This document shows, piece after piece, positions 1 to 11,678 of a DNA stretch of 64,000 nucleotides. The stretch spans positions 12,338,001 through 12,402,000 of the forward strand of contig OZ316893.1 in NCBI GenBank assembly GCA_973895155.1, in the 5' to 3' direction. This stretch comes from Marsupella aquatica. Taxonomy: Eukaryota; Marchantiophyta. Position numbers and translations under genes: made by a program. The stretch's first letter is position 1, and each line of letters opens with the position of its first letter. The notes below the pieces were generated by a model, which saw only the letters and a program-made list of their open reading frames with translations, did no database searches and was not told where the DNA came from.

Positions 1-1058
1 ACTTGACAGCATCTTTTGCGCAATGTTGTCTTTTACTTAACAACATCTTTTACTTAATGACATATTTTCCTAACAACATCTTTTACTTAACAACATTTAT
101 TGCGCAACAGCATCTTTTACTTAATGACATCTTTTGAGAAACCACATATTTACTTAACAACGTCTTTTACTTAACTACATCTTTTACTTAACATGTCTTT
201 TGCACAATGACATATTTATTAGCGACATCTTTTGGACAATCACATATTTTACTTAACAACACCTTTTGCATAACATCTTTTACTTAAGGACATCTTTAAT
301 GCAACGACATGTTTACACAACAACATCTTCTGTGAATCTGACCTCAAGATCTTTTCTCATCTTGACATGTTTTCCTCACCTCGAGATCTTTTCTCACCTT
401 ACCATCTTTATCTCACCATAACATCATTCCCTCACCCTCAACATCTTTTCTCTCCTCAACATTTTTTCCTCATCTTGACATATTTTTCTCAACTCACCAT
501 CTTTTCTCTCCTTGACATCTTTTTCTCACCTTGGAATATAATTCTCTCATTCACATCTTTTTTCACCACAACATCTTTTCCTCACCACGCCATCTTTTGT
601 GCAACTTTTGTATTAACAACAATCATCTTTTCTCTGAAAGACATCTTGGGCGCCATTACATTTTGGACAACATGACATCTCTTTTCTTAAGGACATCTTG
701 GGTGCCAAGGCATCTTTTTTCTTAACGATATCTTGGTTGACACTCTATTTCTTTTCTCAATGACACCTTGGACGACATGATATTTTTTTCCTTAAGGACA
801 TCTTGGGCAACATGACATCTTTTATTTCACGATATCTTGGGTTTTCTTAACAATATCTTGGGCATGATCTTGGGCAACACCACATCTTTTTTTTCCTTAA
901 CGGCACCTTGGGCGACACAACATCTTTTTTTCTTAACAATATTTTAGGTCACACAACATCTTTTTCGTAACGACATCTTTTTTTCTTAGCAACATCTTGG
1001 GCAACACATCTTTTTTCTTCACGCCATCTTTTTGTGCAACGCATGCGTATTGAGCTAG
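1..1058 (+). repeat. ACATCTTTT-type minisatellite ending in a Helitron-like 3' terminus
   Basis: About 1 kb of degenerate short tandem units built on ACATCTTTT plus ACTTAA or CTTGGGC variants, roughly 17-25 bp each. The right end has a 10-bp palindrome ACGCATGCGT (1039-1048), six bases, then CTAG (1055-1058) followed by T. Plant Helitrons typically end in a GC-rich hairpin, a short spacer and CTRR next to a T, so this looks like a Helitron 3' end enclosing a minisatellite. Similar ends occur near 15,910 and 61,219. No 5' end is visible because the window starts inside the array. The short ORFs here are low-complexity artefacts. Confidence 0.5.
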
Positions 1059-1119
1059 TGTCCTATAATTACTTAAAGCATTGACCCTACTCTAGTCACC
1101 CTTAATTATAGTCTTGACC

Positions 1120-1705
1120 CAGGACTCACTACCTGACTTTCAAAGGTCCCTAGGTGACTTGGTACCTCTTCCCACGGGTGAGACAAAGAAATGCTACAGG
1201 GATAATGTGAGCCTCTCCCCCCTCAATTTTAACTAGTCAACCGCTTCAAGGGGCCAACACTTGGTGAGGTCATGACCAGTGAGGAGAGGGCAGAGGTACC
1301 AAGTGGCCTCAGACTTTTATTCTTGCTTTGAGTTGGTTCAGAAAATAATCTTCTCCCTCAAGTATTTTCAACATGCATGTAAATCCTTTTGATATGGAAA
1401 CACTACAAGACAAGCTATTTACTTTCTTTTGGGGGACCTAGGTGACACCAAAACAATGTACACAAGATTAAAGGCCTTGTCAAACTCCTTGTCTTAGCAA
1501 TTAATTAAAGTGTTGACCTTATTGACCTCGTGACCCAGGACAGACTGCCTGACTTCAAAAGCTCCTAGGTGACTTGGTACCTCTTCCCATGGGGTGAGAC
1601 AAATATGATGTCATTCTCGCCCCTTTCAAGGATTGAAATGGGGCCACCACTTTTGTATGGGCATGACCAGTGAGGAGAGGGCACATGTACCAAGTGGTCC
1701 AAAAC
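1120..1705. repeat. Two diverged ~417-bp repeat units with internal inverted repeats
   Basis: Two copies (about 1120-1310 and 1537-1705) share the order CTAGGTGACTTGGTACCTCT, a spacer, then CATGACCAGTGAGGAGAGGG and GTACCAAGTGG. In copy 1, ACTTGGTACCTCT (1157-1169) and AGAGGTACCAAGT (1292-1304) are perfect reverse complements, so each unit could fold into a long-stem hairpin. Copy 2 has the same arms with mismatches (1572-1584 and 1683-1695). I do not recognise the family; fragments of a non-autonomous element are plausible. No coding potential is visible. Confidence 0.55.
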
Positions 1706-2039
1706 GAATTTAGGCTTACTCTAAGGAGGTGCCCAAAAAATTGAATCTCAACTCTCAGAAGGAATGATCAATTATTCTTCTCAACATGGGAATCAAAATG
1801 AAGGGTAAACACTACAACACAAGTCATTTTGGGGGATCCTCCAACGTTTAGGTTACTTAAAGAATATTTGTTTGCTCATTTATCTATGTACAATGCTTTG
1901 TCCGGCCCCCTTCATACCTTATTCAGACTGTTTTGCCCACTCCCTTGTTTTTGTCATTGCTCCCATCCTTTGACACCAGTGTGATGGGGACCTTTGGATA
2001 CCTTATTGGCCCTAGAGCCCTTGACGGAGAAGATGGTTC
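1706..2039. other. No gene seen
   Basis: Non-coding spacer between the repeat units and the decayed retroelement. I see no gene, clear repeat or RNA here. Confidence 0.5.
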
Positions 2040-3116
2040 TTTTGCCGCTCGGTAGGCTGCCCTGCCGCCTTCTGGCGGTGGCATGGGTATTTCCTCAGCT
2101 GTTTCTACTGCCCCTTGCGCATGCCTTGGGAGTTGGGCGCCCTTGCTTCTCGTTTCATTATGGATCTCCAGCCCATCCTCTTTGACCATGTCATGGGGGT
2201 TGAGGAGGGAGTCCTCCCTTTCCAGGTTTGCCTTCAATTTGCCACACCCGTTCTCTCTTGCCCGAGGTTGTACAAGCTGTTGTTCCTCATTTTATGGAGG
2301 TGGTTCTTGACAGTCCGGATTGTGTCCAGCAGGTGATTTTCGATCGCATGCACCATCACACCCTTTCCAGTATGCTCTTGGATGCACCTTCCGACTTGGT
2401 TCGAGCTCGCCTCCTCTCTTGTGCAGGAACGGGTTTTGGAGCTTGGTTGTCTGCTAGTCCTTTGTGGGCCCCCTGTCGTATGAGCTCCTTTCTCTTTACC
2501 ACTTCACTACCACTTAGGTTGAGACCAACTCACGTGTGTTTGTGGGGCATCGTTGGATTTGTTGGGAGTTCGTATTCTCAGGTGTGGCCATGGGAGTGAG
2601 AGGACTGCCACCCATGATGACATTTGGGACGTGGTGGCTGCCATTGCCCGGGACTCTGGTTACCATGTTGCCATGGAGCAACGACAAGTTCGTCCCCCTC
2701 GGGATGGTCTTCCTGACCAGCGGCGTGCGGATCTGGTCTTTTCTAGGGCTGGGGTTCGTGCTCTTGGGGATGTGGTTGTTGCTGATCCTACTGGGGGGAG
2801 GCATGTCGCGGTTGCCGCCCATGTGCCTGGCCATGCTGCTGCCAAGGCAGCTTGGCTCAAGGAGGAGGCCTATGCAGTTCGCTACCCGGGAGATCTTTTC
2901 TACCCGTTTGCCCTTGAAGTTTTTGATGCTCTCCACCCTACCTTCGACCAGTTCTTACGGGCCTGTGCAGTTTTTTGTATTGAGCAGAGGCCTTTCCCCC
3001 CTGTTTCCGTCCTCACTGCCTTTTTCGGCAATGGGTGTCTATGGCTCGTCAGCCTGCCCAGGCTTTCACCCTCCTTTGTAGGGCTGAGGCAGTTCCCTAG
3101 GCCCAGTTGGTTTTAG
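2040..3116 (+). pseudogene. Decayed retroelement: reverse-transcriptase C-terminus plus PD-(D/E)XK-like domain
   Basis: Three frames carry successive parts of one protein. Around 2075-2175 a GGxGISS...SWA stretch resembles the end of a reverse transcriptase thumb region. At 2228-2480 the segment LVRARLLSCAGTGFGAWLSA is seen. At 2553-3110 a frame-shifted segment begins LRCGHGSERTATHDDIWDVV, continues with RRADLVF and ALGDVVVADPT, then PFALEVFDALHP. The last part resembles the C-terminal nuclease-fold region found after the RT in some plant and algal retroelements, with D-x-V type strands typical of PD-(D/E)XK folds. At least two frameshifts break the reading frame, so it is dead. The family assignment is from remembered pattern, not a search. 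Confidence 0.5.
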
Positions 3117-3537
3117 GGCTTCCCGGCAGGTTCCGCTTCATGACCCTCCTATGCGGTTTACTATGGAGCTCTACCAATTTTCAGTTCTTCACTTAGCCTT
3201 CACGGCTCCTTTGCAGCTTCCTTTTTTGGCCCTTGCTTCCTCGTTGGCATTTGGTTGGGGTCCCCTTGGCTTGTTTTTCTTGGGGCCCTTTCCACTCTTT
3301 TACTTTCCTTCATTGGGTTGCTTTGCCTTTGGGATCATGTCTCCAGGTTAGGCATTTTTTGCCCTTGGGCACTCTGATATATATACAATAGCACTAAAAG
3401 CTTTTTATTACCTTTTGGGGAATGTGTTTAAAGTTGGCCCTTTCTGCGAGGTGTCCCAAGCTCACTAGGACAGATTTGGGGTCCAGGTGTCCCCAAGCAC
3501 TAAAATAGAGTTAGGGTCCATCAAGACCTAGATGTTA

Positions 3538-3720
3538 GATTTCCATCAAGACCTGGATGTAGGTCCGTTTGGCTTGTTCGGCCCCTGTGCTTTTTATCCC
3601 TTGATTGGGTTGGGTCCAACAAGTCCTGAATCTAGATTTCCATCAAGACCTGGATGTAGGTCCGTTTGGCTTTTTGGCCCTGTGTTTTTTCTCCCTTGAT
3701 TGCGTTTCTTGCTGAGGGCT
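3538..3720. repeat. 97-bp tandem duplication upstream of the MetAP2 gene
   Basis: GATTTCCATCAAGACCTGGA followed by TGTAGGTCCGTTTGGCTT occurs at 3538 and again at 3635. A CCCTTGATTG block follows each copy. Partial copies (CCATCAAGACCT) lie at about 3518 and 3783. AT-rich TATATA motifs are at about 3378 and 3764. The array lies in the presumed promoter region of the downstream gene. Confidence 0.6.
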
Positions 3721-3917
3721 TTTGTCTCCCAGTTGGGTACTTTTTGGTTTTTGGCAGTATGATATATACCTATGATTTGGGGTCCATCAAGACCTGGAGA
3801 TGCTTGAGGGGCACGTTAGGAGACTCTTTGTAACATTCTCCAAGCTTTCACAAAAGCTTTAGCTTTTCGCACGTCGAGGACATCCGTCTTCCTTCCAGTG
3901 ATGCTGCATTGCAGTAG

Positions 3918-5450
<1,533 letters not shown>

Positions 5451-8400
5451 TGGGCTTAATGTAGGCAGTTGTGACGGTTTTGGAAGAGAGCTGCTGTTAG
5501 GTGTGTTTGTCCATTTTAGGGCTTAAACCATGACCTACTGTAGACTGCATCTTCATGTAGAAATAGACCGTCTTAAGTTAACGAATTGACCTGGTAAGGA
5601 AGTGGTCTGAGCCCTTAGGGCATTTATAGTTATGGGAGAGACGAGTCGCTTACTTTGGTACTCTTTTTGTAAAGTATATTGATAGTTGCATGACTGACAC
5701 CTATAGCTTGCCGCTAACTGGTGCCTTGTGCAATAATTGTCTCTCTACCCCTTTCCCATCACACCCAAGTTTTGTGCTTCTTTGATTACTCAAGTTCAGT
5801 AGCTTTTTCCTCGATCTTCTTTTGAACCTTCTTCCTCTAGCTGTGTGTTTGTCGATTTTAGGGATTAAACCTTCTTCCTCTAGCTGGATTCGTTTGCTTT
5901 AGGATCTCTCCTCTCCAGACTGGCGGTTGTGCACTCTTACTGTCCGTTATTCTAAAGATAAAATTCAATAATGTTATTCAGCAGGTCTGATCCTGGAGTA
6001 GCTTCCTTAACACAGGGTCAAGGATGGGAGAATACGGCAGAATGCTAAATGGAAATCAGTTTCTCTGGTCTGGTCTGGATTTGCACTGGATTGGATTGGT
6101 TTGGCAGAGCAAGAGGAAGGTGCCATTTTCTCTCTGGTTTAGCTTGGAGATGCTGGTAATCTAGTCTTTGGTTTGGTCATTGTTGAAAAATACTCCAGCC
6201 ATGGTTGTTCCCTGGGATGTGCAGTAAATGGGTTTTCAATTCTTGGGGTCATTCCTTGGCTCCCTTGCTCCGTCCAATGGGCAACCCGTTCATAAATTAT
6301 AGACATATCAAGACTTCGAGTGGGGAGAATATACATATTAATGCAATCTTCCACGTACCTTGGTTCTTTGGGGAATTGGGTGACTGCAGTGCTACAACGA
6401 AATCTACAACGAGCCTTTAACAATAATGATCCTGACGGTAAATTGTCATTATTAGCGACCAGAAATTAGGTAGCCTCCGAAGCTCGGTGGCACTTCAGTG
6501 ATTAGAGCCTTTCATCAAGGTCCGTAGACTATAGGTCAGAATAAGGCTACCAGCTCCAGCAATGAGAAAAGTCTATCCTTTTCAATTACTCAATGGTTAG
6601 AGATCTCCATTGGATTTGGTGGTTTTGGGGCTTTCATTGCTCATGTTTACTAATTGATTTACAAACCCCACAAAAAACCTTTACACTGATCACCACTGGT
6701 GCGCCCCATACATGCCCTTCATCTATAGCTCAGATGTGGGAGTCTTCTTCGTGCTGTGAGTTTCTCATCACGAGTGAGATGCTCCTTGTCTCTATCCAGT
6801 GTCTTGCCTTATCTTGCCCCAACTTCAGCAGTTTTGACTAGGAAAGGGTTTTGAGTGAAACATGGGAATAACATTTACTCCCACAATTCATGAAGACTGC
6901 CCTTGGGGGCTGTCTTGTGTAGAGCAAAATGTGACAAAGACAAATAAATTACAATTATGTAGATGGCCCTAGCCCAGGATATACAATGGAAAGTTGTATT
7001 ATCAATTGACCTATTTGTACAATCAAGCTGCATTTGATGAATTCTATTGAGAGTGTTTTTTTGTCCAAGTTAAGGAGGTTTACCCAATCGGTTAATGCAA
7101 GAGAATCTCTCTTTGCAAAACAAATAGAATCTTCCTTTTTACTCTAATCTAGAATATAATGTCATTTTTTTCTCATTTTGTCATGTCGTGTTTCTTACCT
7201 CAAGTTACTTCATTGTCGTTGTCTCTTTTGTCATTTACATAAGGTTTCTACTCATTGCCCTTTCATTTGTTTACTATTCATTTTTAAGAGAAATCGCCTT
7301 TTCCCAAACTAATTAATTAATCTTTTTTCATGCTTTCAGTCCAAGCCTATTGGATATATGAGCTCTTTGGCTCACAAGCACAATTTTTTCAATCAAATTC
7401 TTCTTTTTTGGGGGGATGTTACAATATTTGCGCAAATTCAAATGGGAGCACTGAACATTATACACCAATAATGTCATTCTGACCAGTAGGACACTATCCA
7501 GGTGCATCCAAACTACACCAGGGAAGACAAATCCAGATTGATTGTATCTCATATGTTAGATCCACAATCTAATATATCCTAAACTTGGGCCAACAGATAG
7601 ACGCAGCTATCAACAGTCTATCTGGGAAGATCCACATGAAGGTCTAGTGCTTAGCAGAGCTCGTGAGGAGCAGGCGAACTGTCGTGCAGTACTATAGCTG
7701 AAACCGTGTACCATTAGCACATTTACAATAGTCAGGAGTTTAGAGACTGTGGTACGTTGTGTGGAGCTCTCATGGCATGCTGGAACAACAATACTACCTG
7801 CCATTACCATCACCCTCCAATGCCATGGGCAATGACCACTATTGGGTGCACAAACAAGCTGTTCACAAATCTTCACTCTAACTGCACTCTGTCTAATCAA
7901 ATATGTGATTGAATTTACCACTTTCTTTAATAAAGGATATGACAAGTAGTCTTTTAGCTGACTATGTCTCTCCTTAGACATCCCGACATTTGCTGCAAAA
8001 ACATAGGACCAAAAATTTGCTTATTAATACCATATTTTGACCCAGTGGCAGGGGCTGAAATATGAATTGAGCTAGTCTCTTGATTCCCCCAAAAGGAAGA
8101 AGGTCCTATACTCCATGCTGTAGACTCAGCCTTGGAGCAGCACCCTCAAAAAAACTTCAACTGCCCCCAAAGGATGTCATGGATCCAATTACAAAGTTTC
8201 ATCTGGATTTAAAAAGCATTTGTATTTCTATGACTAATCTCTTTGCTTGATAATTAAATTTAAATAGTGCAGATTTATATGCTAACCACTCAACATGAGT
8301 ATTCCTGGTCTTGACCATCTAGAATGCTATATATTTGACAAGAGATGATAGAAACTGTAGATGCACATAACACACACGATGCTGACTGTTTGATCAAACA

Positions 8401-8930
8401 ATATAATATGCGATCTTGTCCAAAAGCTTCCATGCAATTTGTTTACAACTTAAAAAAAGGAGTGAACATCACACTGTCACCTGTATTCCAAGGTTTTTGA
8501 CACGACTCAAAATTTGCTCAAGAAATATACTTGCTTTTACAATAGGTACAACGTAGTGATTACACCTATGGTACTAACGGTACTTAATGTCAGTATAGAG
8601 TACTTTACTTAGAGTACTTTCTGGCATTTAGGCCCTACATGAGAAGGATATTGGTATGCTTTTCTCTCGTTTTGAAGTGGAATCGTTTTTCCATTAAGTC
8701 ATATTTGTTTTTTTCCTTCATTTCTTTTCTCTTTTAAATCATGTTGGACGGAACAAAGGGGGGGTGGGGAGACAGAGGGAGTGGACTTTGGTGGGGGGGG
8801 GGGGGGGGCGGGTGCCGGGGGCCCCGCAGGAAGAGAGAGAGCAAAAGGAGAGAAGGGAGGGCAGAGGGAAAGGCCAATTGGAAAAAAGGGAAACTTTCCC
8901 CTCTATAGTGCAGATCAACCATGCCTGGAC
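5451..8930. other. Intergenic, no gene recognised
   Basis: About 3.5 kb without a supportable gene. A motif of the form GTTTGTC(C/G)ATTTTAGGG is repeated at about 5506 and 5847, and CCTTCTTCCTCTAGCTG at about 5827 and 5869, just downstream of MetAP2. A 17-nt or longer G run sits at about 8793-8810 within a purine-rich stretch. A 123-codon open frame on the minus strand at 7610-7981 has no recognisable domain and is not called. Confidence 0.5.
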
Positions 8931-8935
8931 CCCAT

Positions 8936-9065
8936 TGTTAGGTATTTACTCAAGGTCTAGGGTTACGATATGTAACCGTAGTTAGGCTAACCGTAGTCGG
9001 AGATGATTAGGTTAACTAGGATGCACACTATATGTCAAGCGATGTTTGCTTGGATAAGTGGAACT
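8936..9065. repeat. Old solo LTR, left part (split by Copia-1)
   Basis: Starts TGTTAGGTATTTACTC, a diverged version of the Copia-1 LTR start, and is preceded by CCCAT (8931-8935). It ends with GAACT, the target duplication of Copia-1. The matching right part lies at 15,563-15,789 and is followed by CCCAT. Together they form a complete LTR of about 350 bp with a 5-bp target duplication and no internal region: a solo LTR from older LTR-LTR recombination. Confidence 0.85.
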
Positions 9066-9486
9066 TGTTGGGTATTTACTCTTACGTCTAGGTTAGGTAT
9101 GACGTGGTTGGTACAACAACGTGGGTTGGTACAACTACGTGGTTAGGTACAACTACGTGATTAGGTATAACTATGTGGTTAGGTACAACTACGTGATTAG
9201 GTACAATTATGTGGTTAGGTACAACTAAGTTGCACACTATATCATAAGAGGCATGTGTGCTTGGAGAGGTAGAACCAAGGCTCATTGTTATGGAGCCACT
9301 TGAGAGATAGGGAGAGCTTACACTGTGGAGACTCGGTATAGCTGACGGGCTTAGAGTTCAGTAAAGCTCTCTTGTGTGTTCCCGTGGACGTAGCCTCAAG
9401 GAGGTGAACCACGTATCTCTTGTGTCGACTATTGTGCGTTGGATGGTTCATGGGCTTGCCGTTGCGATCGTCGTCTATGCTCAACA
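9066..9486 (+). repeat. Copia-1 5' LTR
   Basis: 421 bp, TG...CA ends. Its first third contains 18-bp tandem units of the type GGTTAGGTACAACTACGT (about 9100-9235), which may act as U3 enhancer repeats. Minus-strand ORFs reading VVPNH repeats across this block are an artefact of the tandem array. Confidence 0.95.
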
Positions 9487-9488
9487 AT

Positions 9489-9500
9489 TGGTATCAGAGC
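9489..9500 (+). other. Copia-1 primer binding site (tRNA-iMet type)
   Basis: TGGTATCAGAGC two bases after the 5' LTR matches the canonical plant primer complement to initiator Met-tRNA. The same motif is found in Copia-2 and Copia-3. Confidence 0.92.
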
Positions 9501-10637
9501 ATGCTTGGGAGGTGACGTGTGTTCGTGACGGGATTTCATTACGGTTTTTCCAGCGTTGAGTGTCGGTGGATTTCCCGGAGTTCCGTCGCATGGAACTTGG
9601 AGTTTATGGGCTCAACGGATAGATCGGGGCAAGAGCTTTCTAACGGTGTGAAGAAATCGTTGAACGGAGCTCGTGGTGCAGAGAGATCTAAGTTTTCGTC
9701 GTTCTGGATTTTGTGAAGAAAGTTGGCAATCGACTCGGAGGGAGAAGCGTCAAGTGTTTTGACTCAACGGAGAGATTGAGGCAAGACGATTGTTTTGAGT
9801 CCGGGATTGGCTCTTTGATGCAAAGAGGAAGGCTAAGCAAAATCAATTACCTTGTTGGATTGGTGACGGCACCAAGTGCAATTGATCAACATTCGTTGTT
9901 GACAAGGTACCATTTTTTCTCTTTGAAAAACTGATTCGAAATTGGCTATGGCAATTGAGAGAAATCTGTCATCTTTACCAATTTTTTTCTCCCTCGTTCT
10001 TTCCTCGTTTTGGGTGCTTCTTATATCGATCTTCACCGCCTCGAAGTCTAGTTTCCAAATCTGAAATCAGATCTTGATTTCGTCAAAACTCGAGTGAGAT
10101 ATCTTGCGTTTGGTGTCGAGGGGTACATTCTGTCGTGTGTATTTTCTGCGCGCGCGACCAGATTTCGACGACGAAGGGTGGTAGGGGGTTTTGGGGGTTC
10201 GAGGACACGTGTCAGCCCCTCGATTGTTCTTCCAAAATTCCCACAGGGCCTGTACAAGGGTCATAAAATATTCCAAAAAACCAGAGAGCTATTTTTTGAC
10301 CGTCCGACAAAGATTTCATCCGTCGAACGGTAACTTTTTTGGTTATTTTTTGGCGAGGTCGTAGCCATTGAAGTTGGCAACGCGGCGCACCAATCACATC
10401 GTAATTCCGACAACGGGTTGTACTTGGTATTTCGGTTATTCCCTGAGGTGGTCAAAACGGGGGAGTTTCCCAAGGTTTTACCCACCTCGACCGAAATTTG
10501 AATAACTTTTCCGTCAAATTTCGATTTTGATTTCGGTTTACAGTATTGGACTCCTAGCTTTGTGGGCTACGCGGCGGTGTTGAGTTTCGAGTTTTTTGAG
10601 AAGTTGTGAAAAACAACAATTTTTGTGATTTTCTCAT
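9501..10637 (+). other. Copia-1 5' leader
   Basis: About 1.1 kb of untranslated leader between the primer binding site and the gag ATG. Short open frames occur, but none resembles a protein. Packaging and dimerisation signals would be expected here; none can be assigned by eye. Confidence 0.7.
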
Positions 10638-11678
10638 ATGAGTGATTCGGAGAAATTTTTCGAAGACGTGGAACTTGAAGCACGAGGATCACCGCGGCGG
10701 TTTCAGGGGCAGAGAGAGGAGCAGGAGGAAGAGCACGTGACACCGATACCATCACCGGTGCGGCGTGTGGTGGAGGAAGCAGTACTACTACCGGAGCTCA
10801 CGGTAGTGCCAAAGAAGAAGATGGGGACTTTCAAGCTTGGGGGACCCAAGTATGAAGTGACAAAGTATGATGGGCGCTCTGACTACTTGCTATGGGAGAA
10901 GCAGGTGAAGGGAGTGCTCTATGCGTCAGGGATGGGCCAACTGCTGAGCCCTCGTGAAGACGATGTTGATGAGAAACAATGGGACCGCATGCAGGAGCAG
11001 GGAGTGTGGTGTGTTACACTCTATCTCATGCCTCCCATCATCAAGCAGTTGGGTGCACATAAGGATTGCATGTCCTTGTTTGCGGAATTGCAGAGCAAGT
11101 ATCACCGCAAGGAGTTGTCGAACCGGCTCTACACTTCCTACAAACTCATGAGTTTCACGATGAAGGAATCTGGCACAAAGTTGCAAGACCATGTGGATGC
11201 TTTCAACGACATGGTCGTTGACTTGGAAAACCTTGGGGAGACTTTGAATGATGAGACGAAGGCTCTGCAGCTTCTTAGTTCATTGCCTCCATCTTACCAG
11301 TCCCTATCACGAGTGTTGTTGCATCGTGATAGGGATACCATTTCATATAATGACGTGGTAAGTTCTCTGCTTAGTGATGATCTTCAGCAGAAGATGCACA
11401 TCACATCACAGCCTTCATCATCTGGTGCTGCCCTCAATGTTAACCGTGGGAGGGGTATGCAGCGACCAACTGGGGACCGTAGAACCCAGTTTAGATCTAA
11501 ATCCAGATCTAAGTCCAAGGGTAAATCCCCTCAGAGGAGGCAGGTGACATGTTGGAAGTGCAACCAAGTTGGACACTTCAAGCGAGACTGTAAGGGAAAG
11601 GCAGCGGAAACTTCATCGGCAAATGTGGCTAGGGCTGATGGAGAAGCTGATTTACTCAATGACGAGTATGTTTTATGA
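10638..11678 (+). CDS. gag: Copia-1 gag (capsid/nucleocapsid)
   Basis: 346 residues from an ATG followed by an acidic N-terminus. The UBN2/Retrotran_gag-type capsid core begins with LGGPKYEVTKYDGRSDYLLW and includes LYTSYKLMSF and LLSSLPPSYQSL. An Arg/Lys/Ser-rich linker leads to a CCHC zinc knuckle at residues 305-318 (CWKCNQVGHFKRDC). It forms the virus-like particle and binds genomic RNA. The ORF ends in UGA after NDEYVL and the downstream pol stays in the same frame. Copia-3 gag is only moderately similar (roughly 70 percent by eye). Confidence 0.93.
   Translation: MSDSEKFFEDVELEARGSPRRFQGQREEQEEEHVTPIPSPVRRVVEEAVLLPELTVVPKKKMGTFKLGGPKYEVTKYDGRSDYLLWEKQVKGVLYASGMGQLLSPREDDVDEKQWDRMQEQGVWCVTLYLMPPIIKQLGAHKDCMSLFAELQSKYHRKELSNRLYTSYKLMSFTMKESGTKLQDHVDAFNDMVVDLENLGETLNDETKALQLLSSLPPSYQSLSRVLLHRDRDTISYNDVVSSLLSDDLQQKMHITSQPSSSGAALNVNRGRGMQRPTGDRRTQFRSKSRSKSKGKSPQRRQVTCWKCNQVGHFKRDCKGKAAETSSANVARADGEADLLNDEYVL

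Noticed and set aside
367-725. ORFs in the first kilobase
   Set aside because: Low-complexity Phe/Ser/Leu translations of the ACATCTTTT array.
7610-7981. 123-codon minus-strand ORF
   Set aside because: No domain, no splice context and no neighbouring exons recognised; length is compatible with chance.
9100-9235. Regularly spaced repeats that could suggest a CRISPR array
   Set aside because: Direct tandem 18-bp units without spacers, inside a eukaryotic LTR.
9088-9285. Minus-strand ORFs with repeated VVPNH units in the LTRs (also at 15,164-15,361)
   Set aside because: They are translations of the 18-bp LTR tandem array; the repeat explains them and there is no other protein feature.
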